Part shown: positions 19,498-27,121 of the stretch, piece after piece
Layout: the number at the start of each line of letters is the position of its first letter
Position numbering within the stretch: position 1 is the stretch's first letter
Source of the DNA: Methylophilaceae bacterium
GTDB lineage: Bacteria; Pseudomonadota; Gammaproteobacteria; Burkholderiales; Methylophilaceae
DNA: 39,538 bases
Assembly: GCA_014190615.1 (NCBI GenBank)
Contig: BJGS01000003.1
Location: 1-39,538, forward strand
Direction of reading: 5' to 3'
The notes under the pieces: model-generated
Told to the model about the DNA's origin: nothing
What the model saw: the letters and a program-made list of their open reading frames with translations, nothing else
Databases searched by the model: none
Program-made: the position numbers and the translations under genes

Positions 19498-20132
19498 GCC
19501 AAATTACAATATTACTCGTTGATGATCATGCGATTGTCCGCATGGGTTTTAAGATGTTAATCGAGGCAGAAGAGGGTATTAAAGTCATTGGTGAGGCAGA
19601 AAGTGGTGAAATAGCAATCAAGTTATTTCAAGAACTTAAACCCGATATTATTGTGATGGATATTACAATGCCTGGCATCGGCGGTCTTGAAGCGATTGAT
19701 CGCATCATGGCGAAAGATAAAAATACTAAAATACTTGTTTTGTCTGCCCATGAAGATTCGGTTCATCCTAAACGCGCACTTAATGCTGGCGCTATGGGCT
19801 ATTTGACAAAGAGAAGTGCTGCGGAAGAATTGATTAAGGCCATTAAATCTATTCATCAAGGTAAGCGATATCTAGAACCTAATATTGCCCAACAGATGGC
19901 TATTACTCAGTTATCGGGCGAAAGCAATCCTGTTGAAATTCTTTCAGATCGAGAGTTTGATGTGTTTATAGCTTTAGCTAAAGGTAAAAGTACAAACGAA
20001 ATTGCTGATACTTTATGCCTTAGTCCTAGAACAGTGGGAACTCACTTATATAATATTAAACAGAAATTAAATGCAAATAATTCAGCAGAGATAGCGCTAA
20101 TTGCAATTCGCTGTGGCTTAATTGACGCTTGA
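19494..20132 (+). CDS. LuxR/NarL-family response regulator, partner of the upstream kinase
   Basis: A 212-residue two-domain regulator. The receiver has the acidic pair Asp10/Asp11, phosphoacceptor Asp56 in IIVMDITMPG, Ser84 in VLSAH and Lys106 in YLTKR. The C-terminal LuxR-type helix-turn-helix at ~150-210 reads LSDREFDVFIALAKGKSTNEIADTL then SPRTVGTHLYNI. The start is TTG at 19494, overlapping the kinase stop as TTGA. No in-frame ATG precedes the conserved ITILLVDDH strand, so translation is probably coupled to the kinase. This NarL architecture matches MoxX and ErdR, the latter a regulator of acs and ethanol oxidation in pseudomonads. Its 3' end overlaps the convergent EamA gene by 15 bases. 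Family secure; regulon inferred. Confidence 0.92.
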   Translation: MSQITILLVDDHAIVRMGFKMLIEAEEGIKVIGEAESGEIAIKLFQELKPDIIVMDITMPGIGGLEAIDRIMAKDKNTKILVLSAHEDSVHPKRALNAGAMGYLTKRSAAEELIKAIKSIHQGKRYLEPNIAQQMAITQLSGESNPVEILSDREFDVFIALAKGKSTNEIADTLCLSPRTVGTHLYNIKQKLNANNSAEIALIAIRCGLIDA

Positions 20133-20981
20133 TTTTAAGCTAATATTTGATGCGATAGCTCCACTTAAAATAATCATCAAAGCACCAATGATATCTTCCA
20201 TTCTCATCGTTTCATTAAAATACATAAGACTGATGAGACTCGAAAAAACTATAGTTAAATAAGATAGAGCGCCTATGGTAAGAGTGTTACCAAGCCTATA
20301 TGCCCTTGTCATTGCAATTTGAGCAATAGTTGCTGATAAGCCAAGCGGTATTAATATCCAAATATCATTGATTGTAATTTTTTGATGATGAGTAAAGCCA
20401 ATCCATAATCCTGAAGCAATTGTAGATACGAGCGTAAAATAAAAAACTGTTCGCCAATCAGGCTCATTTAGTTTGCCTAATTGTATGACATGAATGTAAG
20501 CTAAAGCCGCACCGATCCCTGATACCAAGCCTACTAAACCAGCAAACCAACTCTGCCATTCTCCATGAGGATCTAAGATGAGCAGAGCGCCAATAAATCC
20601 AATAATGGTACATAGAAAAATAGATTTTTTTATTTTTTGGTGGGAAATAAAAGGCAAGAAAAACCCAAGAAAAATAGGCGATGTGTAATTTAGTGTCATT
20701 GCAGAACCTAAGTTGAGATGAGCTATTGCATAAAAGAAAAAAGCTAAAGATAAGAATCCTACAACACCGCGATCAATTTGTTTTCTAAGATGGGGTGTTT
20801 TGATTTCTTTTTGGCTAGCCACAATATAAATCAAAAGAAAGAGCAAGCTGATAAATGAGCGGTAAAACACAAGCTCTATGCTAGAGAAATGGTTAGCACC
20901 AAGCTTAACAAAAGAACCCATGAGTGAAAAAAAGAAGGTAGCTACGACGATCCATAACATCCCTTTTTTTTGATCTGTCAT
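20118..20981 (-). CDS. EamA-family (drug/metabolite transporter superfamily) permease
   Basis: An inner-membrane permease with about ten predicted transmembrane helices in two EamA repeats; the first begins near MLWIVVATFFFSLMGSFVKL and the second after AGLVGLVSGIGAALAYIHV. Homologues export amino acids, nucleotide-related metabolites or drugs, but the substrate cannot be read from sequence. The ORF track starts at 21011. I prefer the internal ATG at 20981, because it overlaps the upstream Rieske stop as ATGA and gives MTDQKKGMLW directly before the first helix (287 residues); neither start has a good Shine-Dalgarno. Coupling to the oxygenase gene suggests a shared substrate or product. The 3' end overlaps the response regulator on the opposite strand by 15 bases. 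Confidence 0.88.
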   Translation of the reverse strand: MTDQKKGMLWIVVATFFFSLMGSFVKLGANHFSSIELVFYRSFISLLFLLIYIVASQKEIKTPHLRKQIDRGVVGFLSLAFFFYAIAHLNLGSAMTLNYTSPIFLGFFLPFISHQKIKKSIFLCTIIGFIGALLILDPHGEWQSWFAGLVGLVSGIGAALAYIHVIQLGKLNEPDWRTVFYFTLVSTIASGLWIGFTHHQKITINDIWILIPLGLSATIAQIAMTRAYRLGNTLTIGALSYLTIVFSSLISLMYFNETMRMEDIIGALMIILSGAIASNISLKSSVN

Positions 20982-22096
20982 AGATAGGGAGTCATTTCTG
21001 TTTGATACCATTGATGAAAATGTTTTAAACCATCTTCTAATGGCTCATGATAGGGACCCATATCCTCTTGTTTATTTTTAAACAGCAATCGCCGTCCTTC
21101 GTGCATTTTTTCGCAAATAATTTTATCTTCGACAGCTGTTTCGTTATATGCAGCTTGTTGAGCCGCAATGTAATCTTGATCAAAAAGAATCGTTTCTTCA
21201 GGGTAATAAAATTCAATAATATTTCTGCAATGATCCACATCATCCGGAATGAGGTGCGAAACCACAATGACATTGGGATACCATTCCACCATAAAGAATG
21301 GATAGACCGTGAGCCAGATAGCACCAAATTCAGATTTTGTATCACCGCTATTTGCATTGATTTTAGATTTCCATACATCGTAGATCTCTGAACTTTGAGA
21401 ATGATTTTTTTCTCTAAAAGGTACTTTTTGTATAGATGAAAAAGATTTAAATTCCCAAATAAGATTGTCACAATCAACGACATTATTAAGGCCTGGATGA
21501 AATGCCCAAACATGATAATCCTCGAGATAAACTTCAATAAATGTTTTCCAATTGAAATCATAGTGATCAATTTTGATACTATGTAATTTGTAATTGTCAA
21601 AATTTAGTAGGTTACTTATTTGCTTAAATTCCATAGCATCTTTGATATTCATTTCTGATGGCTTATGCGTTTGCTTAAAAATGAGGTCGTGTATTACTTC
21701 AGTTTGAAATGACTCCAAATTTAAACATGGATTTTCTTTGAAATATGGCGCCCCCTCTAGTTTGCCATCCAAACCGTAAGTCCAACGATGGAGTGGGCAA
21801 ACAATATGCGAAGTTGAGCCTTTATTCTCAAACATAAGCGCTTGCCTATGACGGCAAATATTACTCATCACGTTTATTTTTCCGTTGTTATTCAATAAGA
21901 TAGCGGATTTATCTAAAGCTTCTAAAACCTGGTAATTGCCGTGTTGAGGCACCATTAAGCGATGCCCTAGATACTTTGGGTAATTAGCGAAAATAGTCTT
22001 TTTTTCTATCTCGAAAATATGAGGATCTATGTAGCTATGAACTGGTAGCTGACTGAAAATTTTAGCTTGGGATGGAACTGACTTGAGTGTCAACAT
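20978..22096 (-). CDS. Rieske non-heme iron oxygenase, alpha (catalytic) subunit
   Basis: A 372-residue ring-hydroxylating-type oxygenase subunit. The Rieske [2Fe-2S] ligands are Cys81 and His83 (CRH) and Cys100 and His103 (CPLH). The mononuclear iron site shows EVYLEDYHVWAFHPGL with His195 and His200, and Asp324 in VEDKIICEKMHEG is the likely carboxylate ligand. All cofactor residues are present, so the enzyme should be active. The family covers aromatic dioxygenases as well as demethylases and choline/carnitine monooxygenases; the short overall length and absence of a beta subunit next door fit the homotrimeric alpha-3 type. No ferredoxin or reductase gene is in the window, so the electron donor is unknown. 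It is translationally coupled to an EamA permease. Substrate not determinable. Confidence 0.9.
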   Translation of the reverse strand: MLTLKSVPSQAKIFSQLPVHSYIDPHIFEIEKKTIFANYPKYLGHRLMVPQHGNYQVLEALDKSAILLNNNGKINVMSNICRHRQALMFENKGSTSHIVCPLHRWTYGLDGKLEGAPYFKENPCLNLESFQTEVIHDLIFKQTHKPSEMNIKDAMEFKQISNLLNFDNYKLHSIKIDHYDFNWKTFIEVYLEDYHVWAFHPGLNNVVDCDNLIWEFKSFSSIQKVPFREKNHSQSSEIYDVWKSKINANSGDTKSEFGAIWLTVYPFFMVEWYPNVIVVSHLIPDDVDHCRNIIEFYYPEETILFDQDYIAAQQAAYNETAVEDKIICEKMHEGRRLLFKNKQEDMGPYHEPLEDGLKHFHQWYQTEMTPYL

Positions 22097-22267
22097 ACGT
22101 GATTATTAACTATTGGGAAATGTTTTTTAAAATCTAGGGCAATTTTGCCTTAAATTGGTTTTTTTGCAAACTTAATTTAGCTTTTAAGCCCGCTATCTTG
22201 CTTAAATCAGCTATTTGAGCTACTCTCAACCTTTGAATATTTATGCATTTTTTTAGAGGAGTTTTAG
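22097..22267. promoter_or_regulatory. Divergent intergenic region between the Rieske gene and the small membrane-protein pair
   Basis: 171 bases containing the start signals of two divergent units. At ~22136-22152 a small hairpin is possible (GGGCA, ATTT, TGCCT). The best sigma70-like pair on the plus strand is TTGCTT (22198-22203), 17 bases, TACTCT (22221-22226), a weak match. At the right edge AGAGGAG (22255-22261) is a strong ribosome binding site, six bases before the ATG of the 31-residue ORF. No RNA gene is recognised. Confidence 0.4.
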
Positions 22268-22363
22268 ATGAAAAATCCACTTGATTCAATCTTAGGAACA
22301 ATCATTTCAGGCTTGGTTCTAACATTAATACTTTACGCTTTTCTTAAAAACTTTATTTTGTAG
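22268..22363 (+). CDS. Unlisted 31-residue single-pass membrane peptide
   Basis: An ORF too short for the ORF track: ATG at 22268, stop TAG at 22361-22363, translation MKNPLDSILGTIISGLVLTL followed by ILYAFLKNFIL. It has one of the best Shine-Dalgarno sequences in the window (AGAGGAG, six-base spacer). Its composition is a short polar N-terminus plus one hydrophobic helix of about 20 residues with lysines near both ends. The stop codon is part of the TAGGAG ribosome site of the PuuD-like gene that starts 11 bases later, so the two are almost certainly translated from one message. Tiny single-helix proteins beside multi-span membrane proteins are often accessory subunits (as CydX and KdpF are), and that is my inference here. 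I know of no named family for it. Confidence 0.72.
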   Translation: MKNPLDSILGTIISGLVLTLILYAFLKNFIL

Positions 22364-22374
22364 GAGTTTAAATA

Positions 22375-22866
22375 ATGGAATTTATACCTGGACTTGCTAG
22401 ATGGCTTCACATTGTGGCTGGTATCACATGGATTGGTTTACTTTATTACTTTAATTTAGTGCAGATTCCTGCAATGAAAGATGCAGCAGCAGATGGTTCT
22501 GCAGCTGGTATTTCAAAACATGTAGCACCTAGAGCGCTATTATGGTTTAGATGGGCTGCTGTCGCGACATGGTTAGCAGGTGCAGCACTCCTCCAAGAAG
22601 GCTTCATTAGCGCGTTTACCTTACAAACCGGATACGAAGGTATTGGTATTGGTTCTTGGTTAGGTACTATTATGTTATTTAATGTTTGGGTCTTGATTTG
22701 GCCAAACCAACAAAAGATTTTAGGTATGGTTCAAGCTTCAGATGATGAAAAAGCTAAAGCTCGTAGAGTCGCTTTTCTAGCATCGAGAACCAACTTAGCG
22801 CTTTCACTCCCAATGCTTTTCTTTATGGCAAATGGATGGAGTCACCGCGCATTAATCGGTCTTTAA
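22375..22866 (+). CDS. Small four-helix membrane protein resembling the PuuD (urate hydroxylase) membrane domain
   Basis: A 163-residue inner-membrane protein with about four hydrophobic segments (~8-28, 54-73, 92-110, 138-153). The N-terminal pattern LARWLHIVAGITWIGLLYYFN and later APRALLWFRWAA and NGWSHRALIG resemble the membrane part of PuuD-type proteins and small membrane proteins annotated from it. His12, His49 and His157 are candidate heme or metal ligands. True PuuD is about twice as long and ends in a cytochrome c domain; no CxxCH motif is present here, so urate oxidation should not be assumed. A clear TAGGAG ribosome site lies eight bases before the ATG. It is preceded by the 31-aa peptide and followed by a strong hairpin, making a two-gene transcription unit. 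Function unknown. Confidence 0.75.
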   Translation: MEFIPGLARWLHIVAGITWIGLLYYFNLVQIPAMKDAAADGSAAGISKHVAPRALLWFRWAAVATWLAGAALLQEGFISAFTLQTGYEGIGIGSWLGTIMLFNVWVLIWPNQQKILGMVQASDDEKAKARRVAFLASRTNLALSLPMLFFMANGWSHRALIGL

Positions 22867-22884
22867 TTTAATTTAAGCTGAAAT

Positions 22885-22908
22885 AAACGGAGGCTTAAGC
22901 CTCCGTTT
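22885..22908. terminator. Perfect palindromic hairpin after the PuuD-like gene
   Basis: AAACGGAGGCTTAAGCCTCC plus GTTT is a perfect 24-base palindrome, giving a 10-bp stem around a TTAA loop, 18 bases after the stop codon. The descending arm ends in TTT and is followed by GTATTTATAA, so the U-tract is short. It is the clearest terminator-like structure in the window and separates the small membrane-protein unit from argD. Its symmetry would let it work on either strand. Confidence 0.75.
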
Positions 22909-22932
22909 GTATTTATAAGTACGGAAAATTGT

Positions 22933-24111
22933 ATGTCAAAAATGATGGATACCTATGCTAGACAACCTGTAACCTTTGAAAGAGGCGAGGGTGTATGGTT
23001 GTGGGCTAAAGATGGTAAAAAGTATTTAGATGCTCTGTCCGGTGTTGCTGTCAACGGACTAGGGCATGCACATCCGAAATTAGTGAAGACCATTCAAGAG
23101 CAAGTATCAAAACTAATTCATGTATCGAATGTGTACCATATTGCTGAACAAGAAAAATTAGCTGAAAAGCTCACAGCTATTTCTCATATGGACAATGTGT
23201 TTTTTTGTAATTCTGGATGTGAAGCTAATGAGGCGGCTATCAAATTAGCAAGGCTTTTCGGACATCAAAATGGCATTGATACACCAGAAATTATAGTGAT
23301 GGAAAAAGCATTTCATGGCCGAACTATGGCAACCCTATCCGCAACTGGTAATCGAAAATCGCAAGCTGGTTTTGAGCCACTCGTGGGCGGATTTATTCGA
23401 GTCGCTTTTGATGATTTAGAAGCTATTCAGCAGATTGCTTCAAGAAAAAATAATGTGGTTGCAATTCTTTTGGAGCCAATTCAAGGTGAGGGGGGCATTA
23501 ACATCCCAAAGAATATTCAAGATTATCTTAAAGGTTTAAGGGAAATCTGTGATCAACATAATTGGTTATTAATGTTAGATGAAGTGCAAGGTGGTATTGG
23601 CAGAACTGGAAAGTGGTTTGTACATCAACATACTTCCATCAAGCCTGATGTCATGACTCTAGCTAAAGGATTAGGCTCCGGCGTTCCCATTGGCGCTTGT
23701 CTCGCAAAAGGAAAAGCAAGTCATGTCTTTTCGCCAGGTAAGCATGGTTCAACATTTGGAGGTAATCCGCTTGCGACCGCAGCAGGTTTTGCGACGCTTA
23801 ACATTATTGAAGAGGATAAGCTTTGTAGTCATGCATCTAAAATGGGCATATTGATTAATAAAGCTTTTACAAAAGAATTGAAAGATTGTCCTCAAGTTAA
23901 AGCGATCCGTAATTTAGGTCTCATGATTGGCATAGAGTTAGATCAGCCATGCGGCGAATTAACAAAATTAGCTTTAGATGAGGGGCTTCTTATTAATGTG
24001 ACCGCAGATAAAGTGATACGTCTCTTACCGCCTCTTATCATCAAAGAAGAGGAAGCTCTGGAATTAGTCGGGAGATTGTCTCAAGTGATTAAAATTTTTT
24101 TAGTAAAGTAA
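22933..24111 (+). CDS. argD: Acetylornithine aminotransferase
   Basis: A PLP enzyme that transaminates N-acetylglutamate semialdehyde to N-acetylornithine in arginine synthesis, and in many bacteria also acts in lysine synthesis. The 392-residue class III aminotransferase shows NSGCEANEAAIKLAR, FHGRTMATLSATG, LDEVQGGIGRTG with Asp216, and the PLP lysine Lys245 in TLAKGLGSGVPIGA. The short ArgD length and the following argF and argG genes support this over GABA or ornithine-omega aminotransferases. The start at 22933 has no strong ribosome site; Met4 and Met5 are alternatives. First gene after the palindromic terminator, so a promoter is expected in the ~25 bases before it, though none is convincing. 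Spacing to argF is 19 bases. Confidence 0.94.
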   Translation: MSKMMDTYARQPVTFERGEGVWLWAKDGKKYLDALSGVAVNGLGHAHPKLVKTIQEQVSKLIHVSNVYHIAEQEKLAEKLTAISHMDNVFFCNSGCEANEAAIKLARLFGHQNGIDTPEIIVMEKAFHGRTMATLSATGNRKSQAGFEPLVGGFIRVAFDDLEAIQQIASRKNNVVAILLEPIQGEGGINIPKNIQDYLKGLREICDQHNWLLMLDEVQGGIGRTGKWFVHQHTSIKPDVMTLAKGLGSGVPIGACLAKGKASHVFSPGKHGSTFGGNPLATAAGFATLNIIEEDKLCSHASKMGILINKAFTKELKDCPQVKAIRNLGLMIGIELDQPCGELTKLALDEGLLINVTADKVIRLLPPLIIKEEEALELVGRLSQVIKIFLVK

Positions 24112-24130
24112 TATAAGTAGAGTTCATTTT

Positions 24131-25054
24131 ATGAAAACAAAACATTTTTTAAGATTTAACGATCTCAAGCGCGATGAGTTTGAATATATTTTCGCAAGAG
24201 CCAGTTGGATTAAAAAGCAATTTAAAGAATACAAACAGTACTGGCCTCTTGCTGATAGAACTCTAGTCATGATTTTTGAAAAGGCAAGCACAAGAACACG
24301 ACTGTCTTTTGAAGCGGGCATTCAGCAGTTAGGCGGCTCAGCGATTTATTTAAATACTAGAGACTCTCAGTTAGGTAGAGGTGAGCCGGTAGAAGATGCA
24401 GGCCAAGTGATCTCTCGCATGTGCGATCTTGTAATGATCCGAACATTCGAGCAGGACATTATTGATCGATTTGCACAAAACTCTAGAGTGCCCGTGATCA
24501 ATGGATTAACGAATGAATATCATCCATGTCAAATTCTTGCAGATATTTTTACCTACATTGAACATAGAGGTTCGATCCAAGGAAAAACAGTCGCTTGGAT
24601 TGGTGACTCAAACAATGTATGCAATACCTGGCTTCAAGCAGCAGAAGTATTAGATTTTAATGTGCATGTTTCAACACCTAAAGGTTACGAAGTGGAAGTT
24701 GAGCGAGCTGGTCTATATGGCGATAAACATTTCGAAGAGTTTGAAGATCCTATGGATGCTGCAAATGATGCAGATATTGTGACCACAGATGTATGGACAA
24801 GCATGGGATTCGAATCTGAAAATGAAGAGCGCCTAAAAGATTTTGCTGATTGGCAGGTAGATCAAGAAATGATGTCTGTCGCATCATCTAATGCTTTATT
24901 TATGCATTGCTTACCTGCACACCGAGGTGAAGAAGTAACTGCAGAAGTCATTGATGGCCCTCAAAGCGTGGTTTGGGATGAAGCTGAGAATCGTCTTCAT
25001 GTTCAAAAGGCACTGATGGAATACCTATTATTAGGAAAAATGAAAAATGAGTGA
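24131..25054 (+). CDS. argF: Ornithine carbamoyltransferase
   Basis: Forms citrulline from ornithine and carbamoyl phosphate. The 307-residue protein carries the carbamoyl-phosphate site [13 protein letters not shown], the HPCQILAD motif (here [10 protein letters not shown]), DVWTSMGFE in the ornithine-binding SMG loop and the catalytic [11 protein letters not shown]. The SMG loop distinguishes it from aspartate carbamoyltransferase, and the plain DxxxSMG form from N-acetylornithine carbamoyltransferase. It lies between argD and argG and overlaps argG by 8 bases, so the three steps are probably co-transcribed. Typical length and no anomaly. Confidence 0.97.
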   Translation: MKTKHFLRFNDLKRDEFEYIFARASWIKKQFKEYKQYWPLADRTLVMIFEKASTRTRLSFEAGIQQLGGSAIYLNTRDSQLGRGEPVEDAGQVISRMCDLVMIRTFEQDIIDRFAQNSRVPVINGLTNEYHPCQILADIFTYIEHRGSIQGKTVAWIGDSNNVCNTWLQAAEVLDFNVHVSTPKGYEVEVERAGLYGDKHFEEFEDPMDAANDADIVTTDVWTSMGFESENEERLKDFADWQVDQEMMSVASSNALFMHCLPAHRGEEVTAEVIDGPQSVVWDEAENRLHVQKALMEYLLLGKMKNE

Positions 25055-26261
25055 TATTAAAAAAGTTGTTTTAGCTTACTCTGGTGGATTAGACACGTCT
25101 GTCATTTTAAAGTGGCTTCAAGAAACCTACCAATGTGAAGTGGTAACTTTCACAGCTGATCTAGGACAAGGTGATGAATTAGAGCCAGCAAGAGAGAAAG
25201 CCAAAGCAGCAGGCGTTAAAGAAATTTTTATTGAAGACTTAAGAGAAGAGTTTGTAAGCGATTTCGTATTTCCTATGTTTAGAGCAAATACAGTGTATGA
25301 GGGCGAATATTTACTTGGTACTTCAATTGCAAGACCACTAATTGCTAAACGTTTAATTGAGCTTGCAAAAAAAACGAACGCTGATGCTATTTCTCATGGC
25401 GCGACAGGGAAGGGAAATGATCAAGTACGGTTTGAATTAGGCGCGTATGCACTTAATCCTGATATCAAAATTATTGCACCATGGCGTGAGTGGGATTTAT
25501 TAAGCCGAGAAAAATTACTTCAATATGCTGAGAAAAATAATATTCCAGTTGAAATGAAGCATAAAAAAGGTGGAAGCCCTTACAGTATGGATGCAAACTT
25601 ACTTCATATTTCTTACGAAGGAAGACACCTTGAAAATCCAGGTGCAGAGCCTGAAGAAGACATGTGGCGATGGACAGTTAATCCTGAAAAAGCAACAAAC
25701 GAATCAGAGACTATTGAGATTCAATTCAAAAAAGGCGATCCAGTCAGTTTAAATGGCAAGGCAATGAAATCGCATGAATTATTAGCAGCATTGAACCAAT
25801 TAGGCGGCAAGCATGGCATAGGTAGATTAGATCTTGTTGAAAATCGTTACGTAGGGATGAAATCGAGAGGCTGTTATGAAACGCCAGGCGGCACAATTTT
25901 ATTAAAAGCCCATCGAGCGATTGAGTCTATTACACTCGATCGAGAAGTGGCTCATCTTAAAGATGATTTAATGCCTAGATATGCTTCATTAATTTATAAC
26001 GGTTATTGGTGGAGTCCTGAGAGATTAGCTCTTCAAACGTTCATTGATCATACGCAAATGAATGTAAATGGATGGGTGAAATTAAAACTATACAAGGGTA
26101 ATGTGATGGTGATTGGAAGAGACAGCGTAACCGACTCTCTCTTTGATACAACAATTGCGACTTTTGAAGATGACCAAGGAGCCTATGATCAAAAGGATGC
26201 AGCAGGTTTTATTAAATTAAATGCATTAAGAATGAGAATCGCAGCAAAAATTAAAAAATAA
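25047..26261 (+). CDS. argG: Argininosuccinate synthase
   Basis: Joins citrulline and aspartate using ATP, the penultimate step of arginine synthesis. The 404-residue chain begins with the ATP-pyrophosphatase loop [16 protein letters not shown] (Ser12-Ser18), followed by [15 protein letters not shown] and [14 protein letters not shown], and later by [15 protein letters not shown], all diagnostic of the shorter ArgG subtype common in bacteria. The start overlaps argF by 8 bases. The downstream neighbour ppnP follows after 11 bases and is not an arginine gene. argH, which completes the pathway, is not in the window. Confidence 0.97.
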   Translation: MSDIKKVVLAYSGGLDTSVILKWLQETYQCEVVTFTADLGQGDELEPAREKAKAAGVKEIFIEDLREEFVSDFVFPMFRANTVYEGEYLLGTSIARPLIAKRLIELAKKTNADAISHGATGKGNDQVRFELGAYALNPDIKIIAPWREWDLLSREKLLQYAEKNNIPVEMKHKKGGSPYSMDANLLHISYEGRHLENPGAEPEEDMWRWTVNPEKATNESETIEIQFKKGDPVSLNGKAMKSHELLAALNQLGGKHGIGRLDLVENRYVGMKSRGCYETPGGTILLKAHRAIESITLDREVAHLKDDLMPRYASLIYNGYWWSPERLALQTFIDHTQMNVNGWVKLKLYKGNVMVIGRDSVTDSLFDTTIATFEDDQGAYDQKDAAGFIKLNALRMRIAAKIKK

Positions 26262-26272
26262 GGTGAATTTAA

Positions 26273-26584
26273 ATGGCTCAATTTGATAATGTAAGTGTAA
26301 AGAAAAAAGCAAATATTTATTTTGATGGTAAATGTGTAAGTCATACCATTCTTCTTCCAAATGGAACAAGAAGCACGATCGGTGTTATTTTTCCAAGTAC
26401 GCTAACTTTTAATACGCAAGCAGCTGAAGTAATGGAAATATTAGCAGGACACTGCCGCGTAAAAGTTCAGGGTGCTAACGATTGGAGCGAATACAAAGAA
26501 GATGAAAAATTTTCTGTAGCCGCTAACTCATCATTTGAAATTGTAACAACAGAAACACTTCACTACGCTTGTCACTTTGAATAA
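26273..26584 (+). CDS. ppnP: Pyrimidine/purine nucleoside phosphorylase PpnP (YaiE family)
   Basis: A 103-residue single cupin-like barrel, the full length for this family (formerly DUF1255/YaiE). It phosphorolyses many nucleosides to base and ribose-1-phosphate. Family marks include FDNVSVKKKANIYFDGKCVS, PNGTRSTIGVIFP, EVMEILAGHCRVKV and the C-terminal ETLHYACHF. It sits 11 bases downstream of argG and 34 bases before yajQ, on the same strand. Salvage of nucleosides has no evident link to arginine synthesis, so the location is probably operon fusion by genome compaction. No anomaly. Confidence 0.93.
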   Translation: MAQFDNVSVKKKANIYFDGKCVSHTILLPNGTRSTIGVIFPSTLTFNTQAAEVMEILAGHCRVKVQGANDWSEYKEDEKFSVAANSSFEIVTTETLHYACHFE

Positions 26585-26618
26585 GCAAACTTAAATTAAT
26601 TAATTAAGGAGATTTAAT

Positions 26619-27113
26619 ATGCCATCTTTTGACATTTCATCCGAAGTAAATATGGCTAACTTAACTAATTCAATTGATGTAGCGTCTCGCATGATTATTA
26701 ATCGATACGATTTTAAGGGTACGACTGCAAAGGTTGAATTTTCTGAAAAAGAGTTAACAATTACGCTTTATGGCGACTCCGATTTTCAATTGGGACAAAT
26801 CAAAGATATTTTATTGCCCGCTATGGAAAAGAAAGAAGCGGACAGTGCTAAAAGATTAGAGCCTCAAAGCATTCAAACGGTATCTGGTAATAAAGTAAAA
26901 CAATTAATTAAATTGAAATCAGGTATTGACAGTGAGCTTGCAAAAAAAATCGTCAAATTACTTAAAGATAGCGGTTTAAAAGTCCAAGCAGCTATTCAAG
27001 GGGAAAGCGTTCGTGTTTCAGGCGCGAAAAGAGATAACCTTCAAGATGCAATTGCTTTTGTCAAAAAAAGCATTACAGACTTTCCACTTCAATTTGGAAA
27101 CTTTAGAGATTAA
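26619..27113 (+). CDS. yajQ: YajQ-family nucleotide-binding protein
   Basis: A 164-residue protein of the UPF0234/DUF520 family. It begins [20 protein letters not shown], the near-invariant family signature, with [13 protein letters not shown] shortly after and [11 protein letters not shown] at the C-terminus. Family members have two RRM-like folds; some bind cyclic di-GMP and act with LysR-type regulators, others bind nucleotides or tRNA. It has an excellent ribosome binding site, AAGGAG, about eight bases before the ATG, stronger than those of most neighbours. leuC starts 8 bases after its stop. Family certain; ligand here unknown. Confidence 0.93.
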   Translation: MPSFDISSEVNMANLTNSIDVASRMIINRYDFKGTTAKVEFSEKELTITLYGDSDFQLGQIKDILLPAMEKKEADSAKRLEPQSIQTVSGNKVKQLIKLKSGIDSELAKKIVKLLKDSGLKVQAAIQGESVRVSGAKRDNLQDAIAFVKKSITDFPLQFGNFRD

Positions 27114-27121
27114 TTAGACGT

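Noticed and set aside
21037-21600. 187-codon minus-strand ORF inside the Rieske gene
   Set aside because: Out-of-frame shadow of a gene with intact cofactor motifs on the same strand; composition looks like frame-shifted coding sequence.
22136-22152. Small GGGCA/TGCCT hairpin as terminator or riboswitch
   Set aside because: Stem of five pairs including a wobble, no adjoining U-run and no plus-strand gene upstream to terminate; no known riboswitch pattern.
22375-22866. Annotation as complete urate hydroxylase
   Set aside because: Half the length of PuuD, no cytochrome c motif and no purine-degradation neighbours.
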